Part shown: one piece after another, positions 55,635-64,000 of the stretch | Position numbering within the stretch: the first letter of the stretch is position 1 | Layout: each line of letters starts with the position of its first letter | From: Haloterrigena alkaliphila | GTDB taxonomy: Archaea; Halobacteriota; Halobacteria; Halobacteriales; Natrialbaceae | Reading direction: 5' to 3' | Assembly (NCBI RefSeq): GCF_017352155.2 | Contig: NZ_CP071462.1 | Location: 1,860,001 to 1,924,000, forward strand | Length of the DNA: 64,000 bases | Notes under the pieces: generated by a model | Databases searched by the model: none | Seen by the model: only the letters and a program-made list of their open reading frames with translations | What the model was told of the DNA's origin: nothing | Position numbers and translations under genes: made by a program

Positions 55635-56183
55635 ATGGCCAATTCACAACTCCAGGTGCAGAACTGGAACGCGTTCATCGAACAATGGAATGAGCAGTTC
55701 CTCGAGGCCCTCGAAGATAACATGGTGGCTCAGTCTCAGTTCGTCGAGAGTTGGACCGAAGCCGTCGGCGAATTCAGCGAGGACTCCGGGATCTCCCACG
55801 GCGTCGAGGGCTACGCCCGCGCCTACGAGAGGTGGATGAACGCCTCCCACCAGATGGTCGAGCGGATGAACGACCAACTCGAGGGAGAGGACGTCGACGT
55901 CGAGGAGTTCCGTGATATCTGGCTCAATACTGCTAACGAGGCATTCAAAGACGTCATGTCGACGACCGCGTTCGCCGAGATGGTCGGTGAGACCGTCGGC
56001 GATGTCCTCGAATTTCAGCAACAGGCCGACGAGGCCTCCCAGCAGATGCTCCGGTCGCTTGGCTTCACCACCAAGGATGATGTCGTCGAAATCGGTGACC
56101 GACTGGTCGAAGTCGAACGCCGCCAACACGCCGTCGAACAGAAATGCGATCGAATTCTCGATCACCTAGAAGACAAGCAATGA
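55635..56183 (+). CDS. phaE: PHA synthase subunit PhaE
   Basis: 182 residues. Helical and acidic, with [51 protein letters not shown] and a C-terminal coiled coil ([18 protein letters not shown]), as in haloarchaeal PhaE. It partners PhaC to form the class III polyhydroxyalkanoate synthase on storage granules. Its stop overlaps the phaC start as ATGA. Confidence 0.9.
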   Translation: MANSQLQVQNWNAFIEQWNEQFLEALEDNMVAQSQFVESWTEAVGEFSEDSGISHGVEGYARAYERWMNASHQMVERMNDQLEGEDVDVEEFRDIWLNTANEAFKDVMSTTAFAEMVGETVGDVLEFQQQADEASQQMLRSLGFTTKDDVVEIGDRLVEVERRQHAVEQKCDRILDHLEDKQ

Positions 56184-57298
56184 AGAACCCCTATGCAACC
56201 GTTCTGGACTTGCAACGGCAGGCCTGGGAGGCGACCGCTGACTTTGCTGAGAAGGCGCGGGTCGCCCCCGAGCGCACTGAAATCATCGAGAACATTGACG
56301 TCGGGCAGACGCCCAGCGAAGTCGTCTACGAGGAGAACAAGCTTGAACTCCTCCACTATGAGCCGATAACAGACGAGCAACACGACATCCCCATCCTCAT
56401 CGTCTACGCGCTGATCAACAAGCCGTACATCCTTGACCTTCAGCCGGACCGCTCCGTGGTCCAGACGTTGCTTGAGGCCGGCTTCGACGTCTATCTCATC
56501 GACTGGGGTGAACCCTCGAAGCTTGACAGTTCAATTGGACTTAATGATTACGTCAATCGGTATATTGATAACTGCGTCGATGTCGTTCGTGAGCGCTCCG
56601 GTGAGGACTCGATCAACATTCTTGGCTACTGCATGGGCGGGACGATGACAGCCATGTATACCTCACTTCACCGTGAGAAGGTCAATAACCTCGCCTTGAT
56701 GGCCGCTGGCCTCTGCTTCGATGGGGATGGTGGCATCCTCGAACTCTGGGGCACAGAGGAGTACTACGACCCTGAAACGGTCACCGAAACATTCGATAAC
56801 GTCCCTGCAGAGTTCCTCGATGTCGGCTTCGCGCTGATGGATCCGGTTGTGAACAACATCACAAAGTACGTCCAATTTTACGATAATATGGAGGACGAAG
56901 ACTTTGTCAAAAACTTCGCCCGCATGGAACGGTGGCTTGACGAGGGAATCGACGTCGCCGGTAAGGCCTATGAGGAGTTCATCCGTGACATCTACCAAGA
57001 GAACAAACTCTACGAGAACAATCTCTTCCTGAACGGCGAGCATGTTGACATCGGAAACATCGATATGCCCGTCCTCCAAATTGTCGCCGAGCACGATCAC
57101 CTCATCCCGCCGGAGGCCTCCAAGCCGTTTAACAATGTGATCCCAGCTGAAGATACCGAGATACTCGAATTTGCGACGGGCCACATCGGGATGTCAGTCT
57201 CCTCACGGAGTCATGAGGAACTCTGGCCACAGGTTTCCGAGTGGTTCGAAGAGCGCTTAGATGATACGGACGTGGAAACCGAGTCGAAAATACCTTAG
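56180..57298 (+). CDS. phaC: PHA synthase subunit PhaC
   Basis: 372 residues from ATG 56180, overlapping phaE. Alpha/beta-hydrolase fold with the lipase-like box GYCMGG (Cys151 nucleophile), Asp in [10 protein letters not shown] and His in [10 protein letters not shown]. It polymerises 3-hydroxyacyl-CoA into polyester storage granules. It is shorter than the long haloarchaeal PhaC type that has an extra C-terminal tail, so it resembles the compact variants. Co-translated with phaE. Confidence 0.92.
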   Translation: MKNPYATVLDLQRQAWEATADFAEKARVAPERTEIIENIDVGQTPSEVVYEENKLELLHYEPITDEQHDIPILIVYALINKPYILDLQPDRSVVQTLLEAGFDVYLIDWGEPSKLDSSIGLNDYVNRYIDNCVDVVRERSGEDSINILGYCMGGTMTAMYTSLHREKVNNLALMAAGLCFDGDGGILELWGTEEYYDPETVTETFDNVPAEFLDVGFALMDPVVNNITKYVQFYDNMEDEDFVKNFARMERWLDEGIDVAGKAYEEFIRDIYQENKLYENNLFLNGEHVDIGNIDMPVLQIVAEHDHLIPPEASKPFNNVIPAEDTEILEFATGHIGMSVSSRSHEELWPQVSEWFEERLDDTDVETESKIP

Positions 57299-57304
57299 AA
57301 CAAG

Positions 57305-57321
57305 GGGGCAGACGCTGCCCC
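57305..57321 (+). terminator. Hairpin after phaC
   Basis: GGGGCAG-ACG-CTGCCCC starts 7 bases after the phaC stop. It is a perfect 7-bp stem with a 3-base loop but no T-run follows, so it may serve 3'-end protection rather than classical termination. Confidence 0.4.
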
Positions 57322-57487
57322 TGCAGAGGGCGTCTCCAACGATGAGTCAAAGCCGACGATTTCTCGAACGGTGGATCAAACGTCGAGATAAGTACTGTGG
57401 CTACTACTGATACTTTACTTAACGCTGAGACGAGCGACCTACATAGCGAGATTGTTCAGATGAGGAAACCGCTAAACACAGAATAGT

Positions 57488-58495
57488 CTATTCTTCCTCA
57501 GCCCAACTAAATAAATCACGTAACTGCTCGCCGACTTCCTCTATTTCATGATTCTTCTCAGCCTTCCGAAGTTGATTATAACTGGGACGACCGGCTTGGT
57601 TCTCCAAGATCCACTCACGCGCGAATTCACCATTCTGTATTTCCTCCAGAGTCTCTTCCATATTCTCACGAACCTTTTCGTCAATAATATCGTCACCGCG
57701 AGTCATGCCGCCATATTCGGCTGTGTAGGAGACTGAGTCCCACATACCATTGAGTCCGTCTTCGTATATTAGGTCGACAATGAGCTTCATTTCGTTGAGA
57801 CACTCAAAGTAGGCCATCTCTGGGCTATATCCATTGTCAACGAGCGTCTCGTACCCTGCCTTGATGAGAGCTGTGACACCGCCACACAGAACGGCCTGTT
57901 CTCCGAACAGATCAGACTCCACTTCCTCTTGGAACGTAGTTTCGATAACGCCTGCACGGGTGCAGCCAATTGCTTTTGCGTAGGCGAGCGCCTCATCAGT
58001 AGCTTCGCCGGTCATGTCTTGATAAATTGCAAGCAAACCAGGTGTTCCCTCGTCGTTATTGTAGTTTCGGCGAACAAGGTGGCCTGGACTCTTGGGCGCG
58101 ACCATCGTCACGTTGATATCTTCTGACGGCTGGATCTGGTTATAGTGGATGTTAAGCCCATGGGCGAACTGCAGCGTATCGCCTGCCTCGAGGTTGGGTT
58201 CGATGGCGTTCTCGTAGACGGTCGGCTGGACCGTGTCAGGGACAAGAACGGAGACGTAAGATGCCTTTGCGACCGCGTCAGCGGGCGTCTTGACCGTGAG
58301 ACCGTCGGATTCGGCGGCATCACGTGAGGATGATCCTTCATGCAGGCCGACGACAACGTCAACCCCACTATCGTGGAGGTTCTGCGCATGCGCGTGCCCT
58401 TGACTGCCATAGCCGAGCACGGCCACAGTGTCGTTAAGCGTTGACACATCTGCGTCATCGTCGTAATAGATCTCGGTCGTAAATTCGTTTTCCAT
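57488..58495 (-). CDS. ilvC: Ketol-acid reductoisomerase
   Basis: 335 residues, the usual length of the short (class I) enzyme. NADPH-binding [20 protein letters not shown], active-site [13 protein letters not shown], and the C-terminal knotted domain ([40 protein letters not shown]). It converts acetolactate or acetohydroxybutyrate to dihydroxyacids in valine, leucine and isoleucine synthesis with NADPH and Mg2+. It stands alone, away from any ilvBN, with slightly lower GC than neighbouring genes, which may mean that it is an extra, acquired copy. Confidence 0.93.
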   Translation of the reverse strand: MENEFTTEIYYDDDADVSTLNDTVAVLGYGSQGHAHAQNLHDSGVDVVVGLHEGSSSRDAAESDGLTVKTPADAVAKASYVSVLVPDTVQPTVYENAIEPNLEAGDTLQFAHGLNIHYNQIQPSEDINVTMVAPKSPGHLVRRNYNNDEGTPGLLAIYQDMTGEATDEALAYAKAIGCTRAGVIETTFQEEVESDLFGEQAVLCGGVTALIKAGYETLVDNGYSPEMAYFECLNEMKLIVDLIYEDGLNGMWDSVSYTAEYGGMTRGDDIIDEKVRENMEETLEEIQNGEFAREWILENQAGRPSYNQLRKAEKNHEIEEVGEQLRDLFSWAEEE

Positions 58496-58756
58496 TGATG
58501 GTAATTATATATGTTGCTGGCTGTCGTTATATCTGTTCTCGAATTGTTCTGTAGCACAGCCCGTTCTCTTCCGATCAGCAATCTGACCCAAAGTTGACAA
58601 GTTCATTTGTATTGTGAACATATTGCGTTTGAACCCGAGGGATAACTATCTATATAAAAGTGGCGCTGTGCTTGACGGCCCATACTGACGTGTATTGGTT
58701 CGGGTGAAAATGATATCAGTCATCATCTTGATTGTGAATGGATCACACAAACACAA

Positions 58757-59128
58757 CTACATTTCAAACAAATCTGATTCTAAGTTCTGTATTGACAATC
58801 CATCCGACCCGAATACTTCATCTGCCTTAATATAATTTAAATTAACCTCTCCGCTAATAGTCATACCCTCAACCAAAGCTTTATCGTCCACTTGAAGATA
58901 ACCTGAGACAATCACTTTTTCTGCCCTTAATACGCCTGAAATCCGAAGTGATCCTGAAACAGTTATGGATGGCGAAAGAACGTCCCCCTCTACCACTACA
59001 CTTCCCGAAATATCCAGAGAGGTAGCTTGGATGTTCTGATCCACACTTAGTGCTCCGACGACACTAAGATTTCTACAATTGATTTTGTCCATGTTTCTGT
59101 TACCAGTTATTTCCATATCATCATCCAT
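58757..59128 (-). CDS. Bactofilin-like beta-helix protein
   Basis: 123 residues. Successive short strands with conserved turns (VVGALSVDQNIQATSLDISG, VVVEGDVLSPSITVSGSLRI, VLRAEKVIVSGYLQVDDKAL) have the pattern of right-handed beta-helix proteins of the bactofilin/DUF583 type. No membrane anchor is visible. AT-rich codons suggest recent arrival. It probably self-assembles; its role is unknown. Confidence 0.6.
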   Translation of the reverse strand: MDDDMEITGNRNMDKINCRNLSVVGALSVDQNIQATSLDISGSVVVEGDVLSPSITVSGSLRISGVLRAEKVIVSGYLQVDDKALVEGMTISGEVNLNYIKADEVFGSDGLSIQNLESDLFEM

Positions 59129-59464
59129 ACTCTAAGTAGTGTGTCAAACCCTAAGAAGATGAACGTTAGTACTGTGTATTTCAAACCGAAATAATGGAAT
59201 GGGCGCTCTCAATATTTTAATTTAATATGATATATTATTTCATTAATATAGTTAATACTTGGAGAGGAAGGCTAGTGCCCGAAAGCACCCAATGGTTTCG
59301 ACCAAAAATACTGTCCGAAAATCTATAGTATACCATGCAGTTCGCCCCCGTGATCAGTTGACAGATGTGGGGTTTTAGCGCTTTCATCGCATATTCTTCT
59401 ACCTATCATCTGGATGATTTCCTCTATCAGTACTATCTTATATATGATCACCATTGGTACGGAC
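59129..59464. other. AT-rich divergent promoter region
   Basis: About 336 bases, very AT-rich near 59215-59260 (runs of TTTAATTTAATATGATATATT type), between two divergent genes. No gene is seen; it presumably holds both promoters. Confidence 0.5.
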
Positions 59465-60490
59465 ATGCAGGCAGTCCAATTCGCGGAACACGGCGACAGG
59501 GACGTCATTGAGTACGGCGAGTATCCAGACCCTGAGGTCGATCGGGACGAGGTCCTGGTCGACATCAAGGCGGCCGCGCTCAACCACTTGGACATCTGGA
59601 CGCGACGGGGGATGCCCGGAATCGACCTTGAGATGCCACACATCCCGGGCAGCGACGGTGCCGGTGTCGTCGAGGAGATCGGCGAGGACGTGACCCGCTT
59701 CGACGAAGGAGATCACGTTGCGCTCTCGGCCGGTGTTGGCGATCTGCGAATGGACGATCCGACGCTCGACCCGCGCTTCCACATCATCGGCGAGCACGTC
59801 ACTGGCGTTCACTCCGAGTACGCTTCAATTCCCGAGGACAACCTGATTCCCGTCCCCGACCACGTCGACTGGACGGTCGCCGGGTCGAGCAGTCTTGTCT
59901 TCCAGACCGCTTGGAGGATGCTGATCGAGCGCGCCGACCTCGAGGCCGGCGAGTCGGTACTCGTGCTAGGCGCCAGCGGCGGGGTCGGCCACGCTGCCCT
60001 CCAGATCGCCGACTACGCGGGTGCGGAGGTGTACGCGACCGGGAGTACCGAGGAGAAGCTTGAGTACGCCGAGGACCGCGGCGCGGACCACGTCTGTAAC
60101 TATGAGGAGGAGGACTTCGCGGACTGGGTCCTCGAGGAGACCGATGGCCGCGGGGTCGACGTCGTCGTCGAACACGTCGGTGCCCCCACCTGGCGGAACT
60201 CGCTCAAGAGTCTGACTAAGGGCGGGCGGCTCGTTACCTGCGGTGGTACCGGCGGCGGCAACCCGGAGACGGACATCCCGCGCATCTTTTGGAACCAGCT
60301 CCAGATCATCGGTTCGACGATGGCCACACCCAACCAGGTCGACGACGTGATGGAACTCGTCTGGAACGGTACCTTCGAGCCCGTGATCCGCGAGGAGCTG
60401 CCGATGAGCGAGACCGCACGCGCTCACGAGATCATCGAGAACCGAGAAGGGTTCGGCAAGGTTGTCGTCAGACCTGACAGCGAGTTATAG
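59465..60490 (+). CDS. Zinc-type medium-chain dehydrogenase / quinone oxidoreductase
   Basis: 341 residues from ATG 59465; the upstream in-frame ATGs add an unlikely AT-rich stretch. MDR landmarks: LNHLDIWTRRGMPG, HIPGSDGAGVVEEIGEDVTR (GroES-like domain), VLVLGASGGVGHAALQIADY (NAD(P)H-binding). The zinc-binding Cys cluster is absent, so the quinone-reductase branch is likelier than the zinc alcohol dehydrogenases. Substrate unknown. It is convergent with the MBL gene. Confidence 0.82.
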   Translation: MQAVQFAEHGDRDVIEYGEYPDPEVDRDEVLVDIKAAALNHLDIWTRRGMPGIDLEMPHIPGSDGAGVVEEIGEDVTRFDEGDHVALSAGVGDLRMDDPTLDPRFHIIGEHVTGVHSEYASIPEDNLIPVPDHVDWTVAGSSSLVFQTAWRMLIERADLEAGESVLVLGASGGVGHAALQIADYAGAEVYATGSTEEKLEYAEDRGADHVCNYEEEDFADWVLEETDGRGVDVVVEHVGAPTWRNSLKSLTKGGRLVTCGGTGGGNPETDIPRIFWNQLQIIGSTMATPNQVDDVMELVWNGTFEPVIREELPMSETARAHEIIENREGFGKVVVRPDSEL

Positions 60491-60617
60491 TAACTGCTTC
60501 GGTGCTATCTCGATTGCAATTGGGTGTGCAACCGTTGACATGCTTCATAGTCGATTAACGTTCAGCCGACCACCCAACACGCCGCTATAGCACCAGCTAT
60601 GTACGAAATACGACTGC

Positions 60618-61514
60618 TCAGATAATATCGTGATACTTGAGATAGCCATCTGTGAGGAGAGTCGAGAAGAACGATTCGACGACCGGGTCATACGGCGGTG
60701 AAAGGTCGAGCAATTCTCGCGCGACAGCCTCTTTTGTCCGGTCACGTGATTCCGTATCGCGGTAGCGCTCGAGGATCCACTCGTCGTACCGGTGGAGTTC
60801 CGTTTCGGCCGTTTCGAACGCCTCGTCCGAATCGTGCGGCCACTCGCCGAAGTGCGGGAATACGATCCGATCGGGGTCGAGCGTCTCGAGTTTCTCGATG
60901 GCTTTGGCGACTCCGTCGACGTCGAAATTAGGGAGGGTGGCCGGCGGGAGCAACTGGTCCGCCTCCTTGAGGTAGAGGCCGAGACACTCCGCGGCGAACA
61001 GGAGCTCCCGTTCGGGGTTCCACACAGCGAAGTGGTCCGGGGAGTGCCCCGGCGCATAGATCAGCTCGAGGCTGTTCGAACCGAGATCGATCGTCGTTCC
61101 GCCGTCTCCGATCCCGACGACGTTTTCTTCGGGAACTGATCCCTGCTCGCCGATCAGCTCGAAGTGGTCACCCATCGCTCGCTTGCTACTTTCGACGAGC
61201 CCGCTCGGATCCACCAGGTGTGGGGCGGTCGATTCGTGGATGTACACGTTAAGGTCGGGAACCGCATCGACAAGCGCGCTCGCGGCACCGGTGTGGTCAA
61301 CGTGAATGTGTGATAGGACGAGATTCGATAGCTCCGATGGTGAGAGTCCGCACGCCTCGATTCCGTCCATGATTTTCTGCGCGGTGGTGGCAATGCCCGC
61401 ATCGACGAGCGTCGGATCGTCATCGTCGTCGAAGAGATAGACGGACGCGACGCCGGAATCGAACATTTCGACATCAATCCCGTACACTCCATCGGCCACC
61501 TCGAACGCGGTCAT
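60618..61514 (-). CDS. MBL-fold metallo-hydrolase
   Basis: 298 residues from ATG 61514 (MTAFEVADGVYGIDVEM); the frame stays open upstream but reads as shadow sequence. The metallo-beta-lactamase signature LVLSHIHVDHTGAASAL, then an Asp/His pattern around YAPGHSPDHFAVW, with an extended C-terminal helical tail ending YLKYHDII. Hydrolyses an ester or thioester of unknown type. It is transcribed in the same direction as the OB/thiolase pair upstream, so it may be linked to acyl-CoA metabolism. Confidence 0.82.
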   Translation of the reverse strand: MTAFEVADGVYGIDVEMFDSGVASVYLFDDDDDPTLVDAGIATTAQKIMDGIEACGLSPSELSNLVLSHIHVDHTGAASALVDAVPDLNVYIHESTAPHLVDPSGLVESSKRAMGDHFELIGEQGSVPEENVVGIGDGGTTIDLGSNSLELIYAPGHSPDHFAVWNPERELLFAAECLGLYLKEADQLLPPATLPNFDVDGVAKAIEKLETLDPDRIVFPHFGEWPHDSDEAFETAETELHRYDEWILERYRDTESRDRTKEAVARELLDLSPPYDPVVESFFSTLLTDGYLKYHDII

Positions 61515-61814
61515 GAGAACCCATGTGCCGTCGAGTACCAAATCTGTTGTGGGTCCCGAAGCTGCGAGCGGCGATACTGTTGTTTCGGACCTTTGACGAC
61601 CCCCGGACACGTGGTCACCGGCGCATCCCCGCGAGTTTTCGACGAGATCGCGTCAGTAGTACCGTCTCGAGCGGCTATCGAGCTTCGACGGACCGTTCGG
61701 AAGCGAGTGAATCCTCGCGTCGTCAATCGACCATTGTAACAAACCATTTATGTTTCTATCCGCGTCGGTATCACTCTGTTCGCCGGCGATTCTGACGGTC
61801 TTACATGCCGATGC
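61515..61814. other. Intergenic region upstream of MBL hydrolase
   Basis: About 300 bases. No supportable gene; frames here are shadow reading. The promoter of the MBL gene should lie in it. Confidence 0.45.
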
Positions 61815-62195
61815 TTACGGTCGGAATGTGATCGTTCGTTCGTCGGTCGTTTCGTCCCGTTCGATCACGACGGTCACTTCTCGACCGATTTCGACGTTTT
61901 CCCGATCGATTCCCCGTACGATCCCCGTCAACCTGATTGGGCCGAACGTCGCGATCGCCGTGATGTACGGCGCCTCGTCTTTGAACTGGGGCGTCGGAAC
62001 GGTAACGAGAGTGAAGGTGACTATCTCTCCTGTCGACGGCAGCGTCGCCGTGGCCAGTTCGCGATCACCGCAGTGTGGACAGGCGCGGCGGGGCGGCAGC
62101 GTTCCGTGGCCGCTCGAACACTCGTAGTAGTATCCCTCGCCGGCCTCGAGTGCATCGAGGAATGCATCGTAACCGTCTTCGCGAGCGTCCGTCAT
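61815..62195 (-). CDS. OB-fold/zinc-ribbon thiolase partner (DUF35 type)
   Basis: 126 residues. An N-terminal rubredoxin-like zinc ribbon has C26 and H30 in place of the usual first Cys pair, and C39-P-H-C42 as the second. An OB-fold follows (GEIVTFTLVTVPTPQFKDEA, IRLTGIVRGID). Such proteins form a complex with thiolases or HMG-CoA synthase and help bind acyl-CoA. Its start overlaps the thiolase stop as ATGA, so they are made together. Confidence 0.85.
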   Translation of the reverse strand: MTDAREDGYDAFLDALEAGEGYYYECSSGHGTLPPRRACPHCGDRELATATLPSTGEIVTFTLVTVPTPQFKDEAPYITAIATFGPIRLTGIVRGIDRENVEIGREVTVVIERDETTDERTITFRP

Positions 62196-63361
62196 GCCAT
62201 CACCTCCAGCACGTGAACGGACGCGCTAGCGACCGTTCCGCCGGCGTTGTGTGCGAGCCCGACGGTCACGTCATCATCCACGGCGTCGGAACGAGGATGC
62301 GTCCCGTTCAGTAGCGTTTGGACGGCCGCGATCTGAGCCGCCCCGGTCGCACCGACGGGATGACCTTTCGCCTTGAGACCGCCTGAGAGGTTCACCGGAA
62401 GCTCTCCGCCGCGTCGCGTCTCGCCACGTCGGGCCGCGCCAAGAGCTTCACCGTAACCGTACATGCCGAGTCCCTCGAGCGCGAGCACCTCCGCGATCGT
62501 GAAACAGTCGTGAACTTCAACGAGACCAATGTCCGTTGGATCGATTCCGGCATCGGTGTACGCCTCGTTGGCGGCCTCTCGCGTAGCCGGCGTCTTCGCC
62601 AACGACCGCCGATCTTGCAGCGCCATTGTATCGCCGCCGTGACCGGATCCGGTGATGGCCACGCCGGTATCGAGTCCGCGTTCGGCAGCGTACGACGGCG
62701 ACAGCAACACGATCGCAGCCGCACCGTCGCTGATGGGACAGGCGTCGTACAGCCCCAGCGGGGTCGCGATCTCGGGCGCGTCGAGGACGTCGTCGACCGC
62801 GATCTCCTCTTGGAGGTGCGCGTGGTCGTTGACGAGCGCGTGGTCGTGGTTCTTGACAGCGACGTGTGCGAGATCTTCGCGGTCGCCGCCGAAGGTATCG
62901 AAGTACGCTCGCGCCATCAACGCGTAAGCCGCCGGAAAAGTGACACCGGATTGAACCTCGAAGAGATCGTCGGCCGCACGGGCCAGCCCGTCGGTCGCAC
63001 CAGCGGTTCCCATGTTGCTCATCCGTTCCATACCTCCGGCTACGACGACGTCGGCCTCGCCAGACCGGACGGCTCGGACCGCGTCCCGAATCGCCAGTCC
63101 ACTCGAAGCACACGCGCTCTCGACGCGCCTGGCCGGAGCGGTCGTCCCTACTGCTTCGGCGACGAGGGGCCCTTGATGGCCCTGGTTCTCCGAGACCGTG
63201 CCGATGAAGTTGCCGTAAAACACTTCATCGATCTCCTCGGATTCGAGGCCGGCGTCCTCTAGCGCGGCGAGTCCGGCCTCTGCGAACATGTCTCGACCCG
63301 ATCGCCTAGGGTGCGTTCCGAACGCAGTCATACCTGTTCCGGCGATGAACGCTTTTGACAT
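62192..63361 (-). CDS. Thiolase-family acyltransferase
   Basis: 389 residues. The nucleophile C84 is in ESACASSGLA, His in VEVHDCFTIAE, and the C-terminal SGGLKAKGHPVGATGAAQ and AHNAGGTVASASV motifs are present. It condenses or cleaves acyl-CoA, probably with the OB-fold/zinc partner encoded downstream. Its role could be acetoacetyl-CoA formation for isoprenoids, or fatty acid/propionate metabolism; the nearby acyl-CoA synthetase and MBL hydrolase support the latter. Confidence 0.88.
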   Translation of the reverse strand: MSKAFIAGTGMTAFGTHPRRSGRDMFAEAGLAALEDAGLESEEIDEVFYGNFIGTVSENQGHQGPLVAEAVGTTAPARRVESACASSGLAIRDAVRAVRSGEADVVVAGGMERMSNMGTAGATDGLARAADDLFEVQSGVTFPAAYALMARAYFDTFGGDREDLAHVAVKNHDHALVNDHAHLQEEIAVDDVLDAPEIATPLGLYDACPISDGAAAIVLLSPSYAAERGLDTGVAITGSGHGGDTMALQDRRSLAKTPATREAANEAYTDAGIDPTDIGLVEVHDCFTIAEVLALEGLGMYGYGEALGAARRGETRRGGELPVNLSGGLKAKGHPVGATGAAQIAAVQTLLNGTHPRSDAVDDDVTVGLAHNAGGTVASASVHVLEVMA

Positions 63362-63751
63362 TGGATATCATTGACCCATTGAAGGGGCGTGGCTATATGT
63401 ATATCGACCGCTATGCTGTAGCGGCCCTCGACGATGACGATTGATTCGAGACGTCGGAACGGAGATTATTGGGCCGAGGAACTATCGACGACGCCGATGA
63501 CGCCGCTCGGGCAGCTACGGTACCGCACGGACCGTCGTCGTAGACGGCCGGGAGTTCGCGGTTCGCGTATCGTCGAAGACGCGACCGTCGCACCCGCTTC
63601 GGATTGTCTCTCCTCGGTTCGCTTCTCGTCGTGTCCCCGCTCAGGGGGACCGATGGTGGGTCACGTAAAACTCCGTGGACCTTATGTTTATGTGGTTTGA
63701 AAACCAGTCCCAAGACGAAGGTTAGCACGCGTCACACAGAGGGGAATATAA
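63362..63751. other. Divergent intergenic region
   Basis: About 390 bases between the thiolase start and the next rightward gene. The open frame at 63434-63700 is arginine-rich and not protein-like. It should contain the promoters of both flanking genes. Confidence 0.5.
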
Positions 63752-64000
63752 ATGAAGGAATCCGATACCGCTGGAGAGACCGTGAGGAACAATCCGATTC
63801 GAACGCGAGAAAACTGGGAGAATGCCCGGGTGAGGGCCACGGAGGATCCCGGCGAATTTCACGGAGACATCGCCAAGCGAGAACTCCACTGGTACGTTCC
63901 AGAGGAGGACGGATGGATCTCATGGGAGGACGACGCGGGAACATGGAGAGGCTTCGATCGCGACGGCGAACGGATCGAGCCCGATCGTACGGAATCGTTC
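63752..64000 (+). CDS. Acyl-CoA synthetase, N-terminal part
   Basis: 83 codons to the right window edge, ATG 63752. The start NNPIRTRENWENARVRATED then FHGDIAKRELHWYVPEEDGW resembles the N-terminal cap of haloarchaeal AMP-forming acetyl/propionyl-CoA synthetases (FHGxIAKxELHW). The catalytic ATP-binding and AMP-binding motifs lie outside the window. It is the divergent neighbour of the thiolase, consistent with short-chain acyl-CoA metabolism. Confidence 0.75.
   Translation, partial: MKESDTAGETVRNNPIRTRENWENARVRATEDPGEFHGDIAKRELHWYVPEEDGWISWEDDAGTWRGFDRDGERIEPDRTESF

Noticed and set aside
63434-63700. 88-codon plus-strand frame between thiolase and acyl-CoA synthetase
   Set aside because: Arginine/serine-rich and unrelated to any known pattern; the region is better read as promoter DNA.
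1-64000. CRISPR array
   Set aside because: No run of regularly spaced short identical repeats was seen on reading the window; the only repeats are three long diverged copies and operator-type sites.

Overview
The window comes from a halophilic archaeon (class Halobacteria, probably family Natrialbaceae). The proteins are acidic and the core genes GC-rich. Haloarchaeal hallmarks include TrmB-family regulators, a phosphomevalonate decarboxylase, a PhaEC polyester synthase pair, Tat-type secretion signals and short haloarchaea-type proteins (DUF5518, DUF7344 and DUF3892 types). All family assignments were made by eye from motifs; no database search was possible.

Layout. (1) 1-3710 is core: the end of a UPF0173 hydrolase, a TrmB regulator, a DUF255 thioredoxin-fold protein, FxsA and tRNA-Ile(GAT). 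(2) 3711 to about 36200 is an accessory island lying 3' of the tRNA. It holds many orphan genes, truncated genes (SF2 helicase, DNA-methylase tail, AbiEi, DUF7344), nuclease-like genes, a large DDE transposase-like protein and a tyrosine integrase. Its centrepiece is a DNA phosphorothioation locus: pbeABCD-like genes run rightward (21368-28776) and converge on dndCDEA running leftward (34680-29503). (3) 36050-43509 is a nitrogen/amine module: a TrmB remnant, amt-glnK, a GlcG/HbpS-like gene, an intact TrmB, a copper amine oxidase and a SafE-like membrane protein. Three of its upstream regions carry the same 20-bp imperfect palindrome. (4) 43542-55340 is a decayed zone with fragments of ribL, two transposases, hemA, dppB, a CobT-like gene, cbiA and bluB. 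Between them sit intact genes: a TIM-barrel-like protein, a CbiX-like chelatase, phosphomevalonate decarboxylase and a divergent HemA. (5) 55635-64000 is mostly intact metabolism: phaE-phaC, ilvC, a bactofilin-like protein, a medium-chain dehydrogenase, an MBL hydrolase, an OB/zinc protein with a thiolase, and the start of an acyl-CoA synthetase.

How the genes work together. DndC, D, E and A are expected to put sulfur into the DNA backbone. PbeA-D (GHKL ATPase, PLD-helicase, SMC-like ATPase, small protein) form the restriction arm, as described for archaeal Dnd-Pbe antiviral systems. A 61-codon gene tucked between pbeB and pbeC, a methyltransferase gene between the two arms, and a stack of three hairpins upstream of pbeA are the least explained parts. 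In the nitrogen module, amine oxidase should release ammonium, aldehyde and H2O2, while Amt and GlnK handle ammonium uptake and sensing. The shared palindrome suggests control by one regulator, plausibly the TrmB protein encoded among these genes. The decayed zone looks like a former tetrapyrrole/cobalamin neighbourhood that lost its lower-ligand and corrin genes.
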